Positions 1 through 8,293 of a stretch of 64,000 bases of DNA are shown piece after piece. The stretch lies in contig NZ_LLXX01000121.1 in NCBI RefSeq assembly GCF_001440405.1, positions 13,078-77,077 on the forward strand, in the 5' to 3' direction. The position numbers were made by a program, and so were the translations under genes. How positions within the stretch are numbered: the first letter of the stretch is position 1; every line of letters starts with the position of its first letter. The DNA comes from Bradyrhizobium valentinum. Lineage in GTDB: Bacteria > Pseudomonadota > Alphaproteobacteria > Rhizobiales > Xanthobacteraceae. The notes beneath the pieces are model-generated. The model saw nothing but the letters and a program-made list of their open reading frames with translations, was not told the origin of the DNA and did not search any database.

Positions 1-438
1 CAGCGTCTTCCACGGCGCCGACGCCGGCACCGCCAGCAGGGTCGGATCAGCCAGCACGCGCGCGATCGGCGCGAACTGCGCGACCTCATACGCCACCGGG
101 CGATCGAACAAGCGGTCGGCTTCTGGCAGCACGGCGAGCGAAGACAGCGTCATTAACAGCGTGTGGCCGTCAGGCTCGGCGCGCGCCGCCGCCGCATTGC
201 CGACCGATCCGCCACCGCCGCCGGCGCGGTTGTCGACGATCACGGGCTTGCCGAAGATCCGCTCCAGCGCCTGCGCCACAGGGCGCGCCGCGAGATCGGC
301 CTGGCCGCCCGGCGGAAATGGGACAATCATGGTGATGTTGCGCGAGGGATATGGGCTTTGCGCGAAGGCGGTGTGCGAGAGCACGGTGTTCGCCAGCGGC
401 AGCGCGGCGGCGGCTTTCAGGAGCTCGCGGCGGTTCAT
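1..438 (-). CDS. Bug/TctC-family tripartite tricarboxylate transporter substrate-binding protein, N-terminal part (cut by window edge)
   Basis: Periplasmic solute-binding protein that would hand a carboxylate-type ligand to a TctAB membrane partner. The visible 146 codons start with a twin-arginine-like leader (MNRRELLKAAAALPLA) ending near an AFA cleavage site, followed by the family hallmarks NITMIVPFPPGGQADLAARP, GKPVIVDNRAGGGG and AEPDGHTLLM. The ATG at 436-438 (complement) is preceded by a purine-rich stretch on the minus strand. The 3' end lies beyond position 1, so full length is unknown. No tctA or tctB is adjacent in the window, so it may be an orphan Bug protein or belong to an operon to the left. 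Family call is firm; ligand unknown. Confidence 0.9.
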   Translation of the reverse strand, partial: MNRRELLKAAAALPLANTVLSHTAFAQSPYPSRNITMIVPFPPGGQADLAARPVAQALERIFGKPVIVDNRAGGGGGSVGNAAAARAEPDGHTLLMTLSSLAVLPEADRLFDRPVAYEVAQFAPIARVLADPTLLAVPASAPWKTL

Positions 439-545
439 GGTGGTTTCTCCCCAGCGATTTTGTTTTGGTTGTCTGACGAGCGTAGCCTCAAATCGTAGGG
501 TGAGCAAAGCGCAGCGTGCCCACCAACTTCTAGTGCACTGTCAGA

Positions 546-646
546 CCTCATCCTGAGGAGCCGCGCAGCGGCGTCTCGAAGGATGAAGGGCACCAGCGGG
601 GCCTCGTGGTTCGAGACGGCGCTGCGCGCCTCCTCACCATGAGGGT
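546..646. repeat. Intergenic palindromic repeat, family B
   Basis: About 100 bp with inverted segments: starts CTCATCCTGAGGAGCC, contains GTCTCGAAGGATGAAGG and TTCGAGACGGCGC, and ends CCTCCTCACCATGAGGGT. Recognisably similar copies lie near 17.6, 24.5, 29.5, 34.6 and 44.3 kb. It sits between the Bug gene and the LysR gene and carries no coding sequence. Confidence 0.75.
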
Positions 647-668
647 TTAATGGTCGACACAGAACCGG

Positions 669-1580
669 CTACTTCCGCTTCTTCGCTTTCGCAAAGTGCT
701 TCGCCAGAAAATCCGCCAGCACTTCCACGCGCGCAGGCCGCGGGCCGCCGGGTGGGGTGACCAGATGCACCGCGCCTTCGGGCTGATGCCAGCCTTTCAG
801 GATCACCTCGACCTCGCCCGATGCGATGGCCTCGCCAACGATGAAATCCGGCAGGTCGGCGATGCCGAGCCCGGCAATGACGCTCGGCAGCAGCGCCTCG
901 CCGTTGTTGACGCGGAGCTGGCCCGCAGGCCGCACGCTGGCCTGCTCGCCGGCCGCGTTGGTGTAGTGCCAGACGCCCGGTGTCGAGAGATAGGCATAGC
1001 CGAAGCATTTGTGCTGTGCGAGATGCATCGGATGCGTCGGCCTGCCATGGCGCTTCAAATAGGCCGGCGCCGCGATCGTGTAGCGCGGCATCGCGCAGAG
1101 CCGCCGCGCGATCAGCGAAGAGTCTGGCAGCCGCGCGATGCGCAAACCGGCATCGAACCCTTCGCCGATCAGGTCGACCGCCGCATCGCTCAGATGAAGA
1201 TCGATCGAGACTTCCGGGTAAGCCGCGAGAAATTCAGGCAATAACGGAGCGACCGCCTTCACCCCGAACGTCATCGGCACCGCGAGCCGCACCAGCCCGC
1301 GCGGCGCCATCGCTTGCGACAGCGCTTCGTTCTCGGCGTCCTCGCCATCCGCGAGGAGGCGCGCCGCGCGCTCGGCGAGCTTCTGCCCGGCATCGGTCAA
1401 TGCCAGCCGCCGCGAGGTGCGGTTGAACAGCCGCGCGCCGAGCCGCTGCTCCAGCCGGCTGACAGCCTTGGACACCGTGGCCTTGGACAGCACCAGCTCG
1501 GTCGCGGCTGACGCAAACGACCGCAATTCCACGACTTTCGCGAAAATCGCGAGCGCCTCGAAATCTGGGAGTCTCGACAT
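669..1580 (-). CDS. LysR-family transcriptional regulator
   Basis: 303-residue regulator of normal LysR length. The winged helix-turn-helix occupies about residues 5-64 (SFASAATELVLSKATVSKAV, then RLEQRLGARLFNRTSRRLAL), and the rest is the LysR substrate-binding domain (APLLPEFLAAYPEV, HLSDAAVDLIGEGFDAGLRI). It belongs to the CrgA/DsdC-like subgroup often found divergent from oxidoreductase genes. The gene is divergent from the SDR, pirin and WrbA genes, with 106 bp between the starts that contain a GAAAC-N5-GTTTC inverted repeat (1597-1611). It is therefore a plausible regulator of that oxidoreductase group, although that is inference from position. A basic tail (AKAKKRK) ends the protein. 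Confidence 0.93.
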   Translation of the reverse strand: MSRLPDFEALAIFAKVVELRSFASAATELVLSKATVSKAVSRLEQRLGARLFNRTSRRLALTDAGQKLAERAARLLADGEDAENEALSQAMAPRGLVRLAVPMTFGVKAVAPLLPEFLAAYPEVSIDLHLSDAAVDLIGEGFDAGLRIARLPDSSLIARRLCAMPRYTIAAPAYLKRHGRPTHPMHLAQHKCFGYAYLSTPGVWHYTNAAGEQASVRPAGQLRVNNGEALLPSVIAGLGIADLPDFIVGEAIASGEVEVILKGWHQPEGAVHLVTPPGGPRPARVEVLADFLAKHFAKAKKRK

Positions 1581-1596
1581 TCAAGGCTCACTTTTG

Positions 1597-1611
1597 GAAA
1601 CAATGAGTTTC
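1597..1611. promoter_or_regulatory. Candidate LysR operator between lysR and SDR gene
   Basis: GAAAC-AATGA-GTTTC inverted repeat, 16 bp upstream of the lysR start and 75 bp upstream of the SDR start. Position and dyad symmetry suit an autoregulatory LysR site; no further support. Confidence 0.35.
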
Positions 1612-1686
1612 AATAGTTTCTATTTCTATACCACGTCGCAGCGCATATCCAATGGTCCATCGGAATTCAAGCAACGGAGAAATCCA

Positions 1687-2208
1687 ATGACCAAGAAGCT
1701 CTCAGGCAAGGTAGCCCTCGTCACCGGAGGTTCGCGCGGGATCGGCGCGGCAAGCGCTCGCGCCCTCGCCGCCGAAGGCGCGGCACTAGCCCGGCAGAGT
1801 GCGGTGAACGTCGATGGCGTCATCACGGCGATCCGCGCCGCGGCAAAGCTGATGGGCGAAGGCGGCCGCATCGTCACGATCGGCTCCGATATCGCGACCC
1901 GCGCCTCGTTCCCCGGTCTCGCCGATTACGCCGCCACCAAGGCTGCCGTCGTCGGCTACTCCAAGGGCGCGGCGCGCGATCTCGGCCCCCGCGGCATCAC
2001 CGTCAACGTGCTGCAGCCGGGATCGATCAACACCGACATGAACCCGGACGACGACCGCGATTTTGCTGACCTCCAGCGCAAGCAGCACGCGCTGCAGCGC
2101 TTCGGCAAGCCGGAAGAAATCGCAGCCGGCGTGCTGTTCCTCGCGAGCCCCGAAGCGTCCTTCGTGACCGGCACGGTGCTCAATGTCGATGGCGGCTTCG
2201 GCGCGTAA
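1687..2208 (+). pseudogene. SDR-family oxidoreductase with internal in-frame deletion
   Basis: The reading frame from ATG 1687 gives 173 residues, against about 245 for classical SDRs. The N-terminal cofactor motif TGGSRGIG and the C-terminal half (YAATK catalytic motif, RGITVNVLQPGSINTDM, VTGTVLNVDGGFGA) are intact. The segment that should follow ALAAEGA, including the NNAG motif and the strand/helix pairs around it, is missing: the sequence jumps from GAALA directly to RQSAVNVDGVITAIRAA. About 70 residues have been removed in frame. The Rossmann fold would lack central strands, so loss of function is likely; a folded variant cannot be excluded. The start just after GCAACGGAGAAATCC has a usable ribosome binding site. 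Confidence 0.75.
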
Positions 2209-2222
2209 CTCTAACCCAGCGA

Positions 2223-2245
2223 GGCCGGGCGGATGCCGCCCGGCC
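2223..2245 (+). terminator. Strong GC hairpin after SDR gene
   Basis: GGCCGGGCGG-ATG-CCGCCCGGCC, a perfect 10-bp stem with a 3-nt loop just after the SDR stop. There is no T-run behind it, so it may act as a weak terminator or an mRNA 3'-end stabiliser between the SDR and pirin genes. Confidence 0.45.
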
Positions 2246-2281
2246 GCCTAATTCAAAAAACTTACAATGAAGGAATATTCC

Positions 2282-2980
2282 ATGATCGAGCTCAGACCTT
2301 TTGCAAAACTCGCCAGCGCCGATCACGGCTGGCTGAAGGCAAAACATCACTTCTCATTCGGCAGCCATTACGATCCCGACAATATGGGCCACGGCGCGTT
2401 GCGGGTGTGGAACGATGACGAGATCGCGCCGAACACCGGCTTTCCCGCCCATCCGCACGCCAACATGGAAATCATCACCTATGTCCGCGAAGGCGCGATC
2501 ACGCACCAGGACTCGCTCGGCAACAAGGGCCGGACCGAGGCCGGCGACGTGCAGGTGATGAGCGCCGGAAGCGGCATTCGTCATTCCGAGTACAATCTGG
2601 AGCCTTCGAAGACCAAGATCTTCCAGATCTGGATCGAGCCGACGACGAAGGGCGGCCAGCCGACCTGGGGCGCCAAACCGTTTCCGAAGTCGAATCGCTC
2701 CGGCAAGCTCGTCACCATCGCCAGCGGCATCGCCGGCGACACGGACGCGCTGCCGATCCGCGCCGATGCGCGGGTGCTCGCCACCACGTTGAAGGCCGGC
2801 GAGCGGGCGGAATACGCACCGCAGAATGCGCGTCATCTTTATCTCGTGCCGGCGGCCGGCAGCGTCGAAGTCAACGGCGTTCGCGTCAACGCCCGCGACG
2901 GCGCCGCGATCCGCGACGAGGCGAAGCTGACGATTACCGCGCTGGAAGATTCCGAACTGGTGCTGGTCGACGCGGCGTAG
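2282..2980 (+). CDS. Pirin family protein (YhhW/quercetinase-like bicupin)
   Basis: 232-residue bicupin of usual pirin length. The N-terminal cupin has the metal-binding pattern FPAHPHANMEIITYVREGAITHQDS (two His, then Glu/His) and the typical DVQVMSAGSGIRHSEYN stretch; the C-terminal cupin begins near residue 145. YhhW-type pirins oxidise quercetin in vitro; the physiological substrate is generally unknown. I chose ATG 2282 because AAGGA lies 7 nt before it; an in-frame ATG at 2267 overlaps that Shine-Dalgarno. The gene follows the SDR gene on the same strand and precedes wrbA, suggesting a redox/quinone stress group under the divergent LysR. Confidence 0.92.
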   Translation: MIELRPFAKLASADHGWLKAKHHFSFGSHYDPDNMGHGALRVWNDDEIAPNTGFPAHPHANMEIITYVREGAITHQDSLGNKGRTEAGDVQVMSAGSGIRHSEYNLEPSKTKIFQIWIEPTTKGGQPTWGAKPFPKSNRSGKLVTIASGIAGDTDALPIRADARVLATTLKAGERAEYAPQNARHLYLVPAAGSVEVNGVRVNARDGAAIRDEAKLTITALEDSELVLVDAA

Positions 2981-2997
2981 CCCGCCCACTCACTGCT

Positions 2998-3093
2998 TGT
3001 CGTGCCCGGGCTTGACCCGGGCATCCATCCTCTTAGCGAGACTCTTTCAAAGGCGATGGATTGCCGGGTCAAGCCCGGCAATGACACCCAACA
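2998..3093. repeat. Palindromic repeat, family D
   Basis: Imperfect long inverted repeat: CGTGCCCGGGCTTGACCCGGGCATCCATC at the left and GATGGATTGCCGGGTCAAGCCCGGCAATGAC at the right, separated by about 35 bp. A related element lies at 52.5-52.64 kb. It fills the gap between pirin and wrbA and could fold in the transcript. Confidence 0.75.
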
Positions 3094-3127
3094 AACAACA
3101 CAACTTCAAACCCAAAGGAAAGCCATC

Positions 3128-3727
3128 ATGGCCAAAGTACTCGTGCTTTATTACTCCGCCTACGGTCACATCGAGGCGATGGCGAACGCCGTCGCGGAAG
3201 GCGCGCGCAAGGCCGGCGCCACCGTCGACATCAAGCGCGTGCCGGAACTGGTGCCTGAAGCGATCGCCAAAGCCTCGTACTACAAGCTCGATCAGGCCGC
3301 ACCGATCGCCAAAATCGAGGATCTCGCCAATTACGACGCGATCGTCATCGGCACCGGCACGCGCTTTGGCCGGATGGCCTCGCAGATGGCGAACTTCCTC
3401 GATCAGGCCGGCGGCCTCTGGGCCAAGGGCGCGCTGCACGGCAAGGTCGGCGGCGCCTTCACCGCGACGGCGACCCAGCACGGCGGACAGGAAACCACGC
3501 TGTTCTCGATCATCACCAATCTGCTGCACTTCGGCATGACAGTCGTCGGTCTGAACTACGGCTTCGCCGGCCAGATGAAGCTTGACGAGGTCACCGGCGG
3601 CGCGCCTTACGGTGCGACCACCATCACCGGCGGCGACGGCAGCCGCCAGCCAAGCGAAAACGAACTCGCCGGCGCGCGCTATCAAGGACGCGTGATCGCC
3701 GAGACCGCCAGCAAACTGCACGGCTGA
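3128..3727 (+). CDS. wrbA: NAD(P)H:quinone oxidoreductase, type IV (WrbA)
   Basis: 199-residue flavodoxin-like FMN protein that reduces quinones by two electrons and so protects against redox cycling. The FMN phosphate loop region [12 protein letters not shown], the conserved [17 protein letters not shown] segment, [21 protein letters not shown] and GLNYGFAGQ all match WrbA. Start ATG 3128 follows the Shine-Dalgarno AAAGGAAAG. An upstream in-frame start would add about 40 residues encoded by the repeat and is rejected. The gene follows pirin after a palindromic repeat and is closed by a hairpin at 3735-3766. Confidence 0.96.
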   Translation: MAKVLVLYYSAYGHIEAMANAVAEGARKAGATVDIKRVPELVPEAIAKASYYKLDQAAPIAKIEDLANYDAIVIGTGTRFGRMASQMANFLDQAGGLWAKGALHGKVGGAFTATATQHGGQETTLFSIITNLLHFGMTVVGLNYGFAGQMKLDEVTGGAPYGATTITGGDGSRQPSENELAGARYQGRVIAETASKLHG

Positions 3728-3734
3728 TGCGACA

Positions 3735-3766
3735 AGGGCGGCATTCTCATTCGGGGATGCCGCCCT
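3735..3766 (+). terminator. Hairpin after wrbA
   Basis: AGGGCGGCAT / ATGCCGCCCT, perfect 10-bp arms with a 12-nt loop, starting 8 bp after the wrbA stop, followed by GTCTCGTCC. A probable transcription end, though the U-tract is poor. Confidence 0.5.
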
Positions 3767-3983
3767 GTCTCGTCCCTCACGGCGGAAACAATGATGGTCG
3801 AACTTCTTTTCATCGCTCAACTGGCGCGTCAGCCGCTGCAAGCTGTGATGCGGAGCCTCTACCGCGCCTCGCGCACAGCGGCGCTGCCGGGAATGCACGA
3901 AATCGTGAGCCGCGCTTTTTAAACCTCTCATGAATTCGTGATACGCCTTCTGTCTTCACGATGAGCGCCGACAGGGTTCTGAT

Positions 3984-4931
3984 ATGAGCAAAAAATCGCA
4001 AGGCCCGTGGCCGGAATTGCCGACCGCGGCGTGGCGCGACACCTGCGCGACGCTGCACCTCTGGACCCAGATCATCGGCAAGATCCGGCTGACCAAATCG
4101 CCCTGGCTCAATCATTCCTGGCATGTGACGCTCTACGTCACGCCGCGCGGATTGACGACTTCCCCGATGCCCGACGGCGCGCGAACGTTTCAGATCGATT
4201 TTGATTTCATCGACCATCGCTTGAGCATCTCGACCAGCGACGGCACGCAGCGGCACTTTGCGCTGGCGGGTCATTCCGTCGCCAGCTTCTACGCCGCCAC
4301 GCTTGCTGCACTTGCCGAACTCGGCATTGCCGTTGCCATCGACGAGATGCCGAACGAACTGCCCGATCCGGTGCGCTTCCCAGAAGACACCGCGCACGCC
4401 TCCTACGATCCCGATGCCGTCGGGCGCTTCCTGCAAATCCTGGTCAACTGCGACCGCGTCTTCAAGCAATTCCGCACCGGCTTCCTCGGCAAGGCGAGCC
4501 CAGTGCATTTCTTCTGGGGCAGTTTCGATCTGGCGGTGACGCGCTTCTCAGGCCGTCGCGCGCCGCGCCATCCGGGCGGCGTGCCGAATTTGCCCGACCC
4601 GGTCGCCCATGAAGCCTATTCACACGAAGTCAGCAGCGCCGGCTTCTGGCCAGGCAGTGGCGCGATCGATTATCCCGCGTTCTATTCCTATGCCTATCCC
4701 GAGCCATCAGGCTTCCGCGCGGCGAAGGTGCTGCCGGAGGCGGCGTTCTTCAGCGAAGCGCTCGGCGAGTTCATCCTGCCCTACGATGCCGTGCGCACGG
4801 CTGCCGATCCCGACAAGGCGCTGCTCGATTTCCTGCAGAGCACCTACGAGGCCACGGCGATCGCAGCGAAGTGGGATCGCGGGGAACTCGACTGCGATCC
4901 GGGCAAGCCGGGTGTGGTGCGGCAGGTTTAA
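3984..4931 (+). CDS. DUF5996 family protein
   Basis: 315 residues, cytosolic by composition (no signal or membrane segment). It has the DUF5996 opening WPELPTAAWRDTCATLHLWTQ, followed by IGKIRL, SWHVTLYVTPRGLTT and FQIDFDFIDHRLSI. The later blocks SPVHFFWGSFDLAVTRFSGR and HEVSSAGFWPGSG are also typical. No catalytic function is established for the family. The gene is monocistronic by spacing: a hairpin closes wrbA upstream and the next gene is on the other strand. The start has AGGGTTCTGAT upstream. Confidence 0.88.
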   Translation: MSKKSQGPWPELPTAAWRDTCATLHLWTQIIGKIRLTKSPWLNHSWHVTLYVTPRGLTTSPMPDGARTFQIDFDFIDHRLSISTSDGTQRHFALAGHSVASFYAATLAALAELGIAVAIDEMPNELPDPVRFPEDTAHASYDPDAVGRFLQILVNCDRVFKQFRTGFLGKASPVHFFWGSFDLAVTRFSGRRAPRHPGGVPNLPDPVAHEAYSHEVSSAGFWPGSGAIDYPAFYSYAYPEPSGFRAAKVLPEAAFFSEALGEFILPYDAVRTAADPDKALLDFLQSTYEATAIAAKWDRGELDCDPGKPGVVRQV

Positions 4932-5021
4932 TGCTGCTGTGTAGGGTGGTTAGGCACAGGCGTAACCCACCATCGCGGCAAAGAAATCGTTGGGTTGCGC
5001 TTTGCCCTGCGAATTCACCGG

Positions 5022-5213
5022 CTAATGTTGCAGTTGCGGCTTCGCGATGGTCTGGCGAACTTCGGCGCCGCAGTCGGCGCATTCATAGGTGAGGTCGATC
5101 TTCGCCATGCTCCAATGCGGCTCGACGTCGCGCACAAACATCGGCAGTCCGACGCAGCTCGGACAGATGACGAAGGCTGGTTCGATATCGTGCTGATGGA
5201 TATAGGCTGGCAT
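5022..5213 (-). CDS. Small zinc-ribbon protein
   Basis: 63-residue protein with two CxxC pairs (C17/C20 and C45/C48: ICPSC and ECADC) forming a probable zinc ribbon around a central segment MFVRDVEPHWSMAKIDLTY. The start at 5213 is preceded on the minus strand by GGGGAGAG at about 5 nt, which decides it over longer in-frame options. Such small zinc ribbons are common conserved hypotheticals in Bradyrhizobium; function unknown. It is isolated between the DUF5996 gene (convergent) and a coupled small gene. Confidence 0.7.
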   Translation of the reverse strand: MPAYIHQHDIEPAFVICPSCVGLPMFVRDVEPHWSMAKIDLTYECADCGAEVRQTIAKPQLQH

Positions 5214-5413
5214 GTCGGCTCTCCCCAAGAAAGCTTTCAAGAAAGCATTCACCAGTGGTCCCTGACCCAACGCGGAGCATATGCCCATAGCGCGAGGGCG
5301 ATCATGAACTCTCGCGAACACAGGAAGAACATCCGCACAATCCCCGTACGTGTTGCATATTTGCACGCCGTTCCCGTGCGGCAACAATGTGTCAATCTTC
5401 GTGTGGCAGCGGC

Positions 5414-5560
5414 TTACCGAGCGCGCGTCTCAGCCAGGAGCCGCGGATAGTTGCGCAATGCGCGCACCACACGATCGCGCGCCGTCTCTGTGCAGCGCTG
5501 CCGGCGCTCTATCCCGGCAGCCAGGTTACGGATTACAGATGCGTCGACGACCTGTCTCAT
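5414..5560 (-). CDS. Small coupled ORF after glycosyltransferase (unknown)
   Basis: 48-codon frame whose ATG (5560-5558) overlaps the glycosyltransferase stop as ATGA, the usual sign of translational coupling. The product (MRQVVDASVIRNLAAGIERR...NYPRLLAETRAR) is basic, arginine-rich and helical in character, without a recognised domain. It could be a real small protein or the truncated 5' end of a lost gene. I cannot assign a function. Confidence 0.35.
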   Translation of the reverse strand: MRQVVDASVIRNLAAGIERRQRCTETARDRVVRALRNYPRLLAETRAR

Positions 5561-6588
5561 GAGACGATCTTCGAAGCCTTGCAGGGTTGCGGTTCGAGGC
5601 CGAGCGCGGCCAGCGCGCTGCCGATCGCCACCGTAATGGGATGCATGGCAATCGTCCGCTCACGTTCGGTCAGGATTACGCCCACGGCATAGACAATAGA
5701 AAGCGGCAAGGCTGCCAGCAGTTTGGCGGTCAACTTCGCCCGCAGCCAGAGCGTCGGCGTCGCCTTGCGCTGGACGTGATAATTGATCGCTCCGATCCGC
5801 AGGCCGCGCATAGCCAGCCATTTCAAGCTGCTCCGGCTTTTCGGCACGGTCTCGCTGATCACGGCTTTGGCCACCCAATGAAACCGCAAGCCGAGCCTCA
5901 TGCAACGGTAGAAGAAATCGGTATCCCCGCCGCCCAGAAAATTGAAACGGAGATCGAACGCCGGCATGCCCAACCGCTCAAATACCGAGCGCCGGATCAG
6001 GCAATTGCCGCAGCCGTAGATCAACGGCACCGGGCCTGAGGCGTCATACGCTGGGGCAAAAGCGGGGTGGCGGCGCAAGCCGCGCTTCCGTTCATCATCG
6101 AATTCAGGGAATACCGGTCCGCCGACGATGTCGGCGCCGGTCGCATTGGCAGTCCTTACCATCTGCTCCAGCCAGTCCGGCGAAGCGATTTCGTCGTCTT
6201 CGATCATCAACAAGTTGGTTGCCGCCGGGAACATCTGCAGCGCCGTCTCGAAGGCAGCGTTGATCGCATGGCAATTGCCCTGCCGCGGCTCGATCACGCA
6301 CAGCCCTGCGAATTTCCCCGACGTCAGCAATTCGGCCGCAACCGGGACGCTCTCGCTCTTCGACGCATCATTCTCCACCATGACGACGGCGAAGCGACGG
6401 CTGGTGCGCTGAGCGGCAAGCGACTCCAGCGTCCGGCGCAGATGCTGAGGACGGCGGAAACAGGGGATGCAAACGACGGTTTCAACCGTGGGATCGAGCG
6501 CCGGCGAGATCGCCACCAGCGCGCGGAGAGCCCTGACCGACGGATCAGGCCCGTTCACCCGGAGATCGCTGATCGAAATCTCTGCCAT
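5557..6588 (-). CDS. Family 2 glycosyltransferase
   Basis: About 343 residues. A GT-A fold glycosyltransferase: VVCIPCFRRPQHLRRTLESL opens the nucleotide-binding domain, NLLMIEDDEIASPDWLEQM holds the acidic metal-binding cluster in place of DxD, and FNFLGGGDTDFFYRCMRLGL is the acceptor-side ED/D-type motif. A hydrophobic stretch near the C-terminus (AALPLSIVYAVGVIL) probably tethers it to the membrane. It likely adds a sugar to a surface polysaccharide or lipid, in keeping with galE 700 bp away. ATG 6588 is used; a GTG at 6606 is an alternative, and neither has a clear Shine-Dalgarno. A small ORF overlaps its stop. Confidence 0.88.
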   Translation of the reverse strand: MAEISISDLRVNGPDPSVRALRALVAISPALDPTVETVVCIPCFRRPQHLRRTLESLAAQRTSRRFAVVMVENDASKSESVPVAAELLTSGKFAGLCVIEPRQGNCHAINAAFETALQMFPAATNLLMIEDDEIASPDWLEQMVRTANATGADIVGGPVFPEFDDERKRGLRRHPAFAPAYDASGPVPLIYGCGNCLIRRSVFERLGMPAFDLRFNFLGGGDTDFFYRCMRLGLRFHWVAKAVISETVPKSRSSLKWLAMRGLRIGAINYHVQRKATPTLWLRAKLTAKLLAALPLSIVYAVGVILTERERTIAMHPITVAIGSALAALGLEPQPCKASKIVS

Positions 6589-6788
6589 GACGCTTAGGTC
6601 GTTCACGAATATGTCTCATCGTCTCGAAACGGGATTGGCGGCGTCATGCCGGGACACTTCCGTCTCGATAAGGTCGTTCATTCCGGTATTGATCCGGCCC
6701 GTCGAACGTAACGCGCACAGTCGTGCAATATTCGGTCCCGCCCCCGAAGCGTGAAGCAACGAACTCCAGCGACGGTTAATGGACGCGG

Positions 6789-6956
6789 TTAATTCGCGCT
6801 GAACAAACTCGCGTCGCAAATCAGCGGCTGAACAGCTTTCGGAACAACCGGTGAGTAAGCGGCGTAGGAAATCCTGTCCTGGTTCTTCATGAACCGGTCG
6901 TGCATCTGCTGAACGAAGAACGGGTTGTCGCCGGCGTTGCTCACGCCCCATTCGGG
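6789..6956 (-). pseudogene. 3' remnant of a glycoside hydrolase (GH26-like)
   Basis: Between an in-frame TAA at 6957-6959 and the stop at 6789-6791 the minus strand encodes PEWGVSNAGDNPFFVQQMHD followed by RFMKNQDRISYAAYSPVV and a short tail. The PEWG...NPFFVQQM pattern is that of the C-terminal end of beta-mannanase-like glycoside hydrolases, with the catalytic nucleophile Glu in PEWG. No start and no upstream catalytic domain remain. It lies between a glycosyltransferase and galE, so the original locus was probably polysaccharide-related. Family assignment is by eye. Confidence 0.5.
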
Positions 6957-7094
6957 TTAGCTCATCCGCTTGCCATGCCGATGCTGCCGGGCCTCGCCGA
7001 CGGCTTTGCTGCAAGAGACGCGAGAAAAGCGGCAAGTTAACCACGCTAATGCGCGGCAAGATGTGTTGCGCCGGTTCGGCACCGATCTTGCTCC

Positions 7095-7256
7095 ATGGGC
7101 AGCGCGGGGTTCTGCGCCGGTCTCGAATGGACCTGGTGCATCTGGCTGGAGCCGCGCCGGCTGTTCTGGCACTATTTGACCACTAATCCGCGCGCGCTCT
7201 ATCTATTGCTGAACAGGAGCCGATCGACTGATATCGGCAGGAAACACAACCAATGA
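7095..7256 (+). CDS. Small hydrophobic ORF overlapping the galE start (doubtful)
   Basis: 53-codon frame rich in Trp and Leu (WTWCIWLEPRRLFWHYLTTN, then ALYLLLNRS) whose TGA overlaps the galE ATG as ATGA. The overlap suggests coupling, but there is no convincing Shine-Dalgarno and no recognised family. It may be a remnant like its neighbour at 6.8-6.96 kb. Confidence 0.22.
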   Translation: MGSAGFCAGLEWTWCIWLEPRRLFWHYLTTNPRALYLLLNRSRSTDIGRKHNQ

Positions 7257-8263
7257 GCAGCCGTCCAGCCATTCTCGTTACCGGCGGCGCGGGCTATATC
7301 GGCTCGCACTGCTGCAGGGCGTTAGATGCGGCGGGCTATCAGCCCGTCACCTACGACAATCTTTCGACCGGCCACCGCAGCTTCGTCGCGCGCACGCTGG
7401 TCGTCGGCGACATCGCCGACAGGGCCACGCTGGCACGGGCCTTTGCCGAGCATGACATCGTGGCCGTCATGCATTTCGCCGCCTCCAGCCTGGTCGGCGA
7501 GTCCGTTGCCGATCCGCAGAAATATTACATCAACAATCTCGCCGGCACGCTGTCTCTGCTGGAGACCATGCGCGAGGCCGGCTGCAAGCGCCTGGTATTT
7601 TCGTCGACCGGCGCGGTCTATGGCAATGCCGACAGCAAGGCGCTGCGTGAGGATTACGCCTGCGCCCCGATCAATCCCTATGGCGCCTCGAAATGGATGA
7701 TCGAGCGCGTGCTGGCGGATTATCGCGCAGCCTATGGCTTCGGCTCGTTCGCGCTGCGTTATTTCAACGCTGCTGGCGCCGACCCCGCCGGCGGCATCGG
7801 CGAGCTGCGCGAGGTCGAAACCCATCTCATCCCGCGCGCCATGATGGCGCTGCAAGGACACGTACCTGACTTCGCCGTGTTCGGCGACGACTACGACACG
7901 CCCGATAGGACAGCGATCCGCGACTACATTCACGTGACCGATCTCGCGGCCGCCCACGTGCTTGCGCTCAAGCTGCTGCTCGAGGGTCATTCGGGCGGCG
8001 CGTTCAATCTCGGCACCGGCAACGGCTTTTCGGTCCGCGAGATCCTCGCGGCGATCACGGCCGAAACCGGCCGCGAAGTCCCCCACGTCGTCAAGCCACG
8101 GCGGTCAGGCGATCCGACCTATCTGGTCGCCGATCCCTCCGCCGCACGCGCGACGTTGAACTTCAGCCCCACCCATTCGGATCTGGCCACGATCATCCGT
8201 ACCGCGTGGGCGTGGCACAAGAAGGCTCACCCGCTGAAGACGGGTGCGCCTGGTCGGGTGTGA
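7253..8263 (+). CDS. galE: UDP-glucose 4-epimerase
   Basis: 336-residue extended SDR that interconverts UDP-glucose and UDP-galactose, feeding polysaccharide synthesis. The NAD-binding motif TGGAGYIGSH is at residues 10-19, MHFAASSLVGESVADP follows, and the catalytic pair sits in YGASKWMIE with the upstream Ser in FSSTGAVYG. RDYIHVTDLAAAHV and RRSGDPTYLVADPS are the usual GalE substrate-side blocks. Length matches the family. It stands after polysaccharide gene remnants and near a glycosyltransferase, so it probably belongs to a partly eroded surface-glycan cluster. Confidence 0.95.
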   Translation: MSSRPAILVTGGAGYIGSHCCRALDAAGYQPVTYDNLSTGHRSFVARTLVVGDIADRATLARAFAEHDIVAVMHFAASSLVGESVADPQKYYINNLAGTLSLLETMREAGCKRLVFSSTGAVYGNADSKALREDYACAPINPYGASKWMIERVLADYRAAYGFGSFALRYFNAAGADPAGGIGELREVETHLIPRAMMALQGHVPDFAVFGDDYDTPDRTAIRDYIHVTDLAAAHVLALKLLLEGHSGGAFNLGTGNGFSVREILAAITAETGREVPHVVKPRRSGDPTYLVADPSAARATLNFSPTHSDLATIIRTAWAWHKKAHPLKTGAPGRV

Positions 8264-8293
8264 GACGAGCGGTGCAAGCGATCGCTCAGCGAC

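Noticed and set aside
3791..3922. 43-codon plus-strand ORF after wrbA (MMVELLFIAQ...)
   Set aside because: Begins after a terminator-like hairpin, with only a weak GGCGGAAA before the ATG and no recognised family; not enough support.
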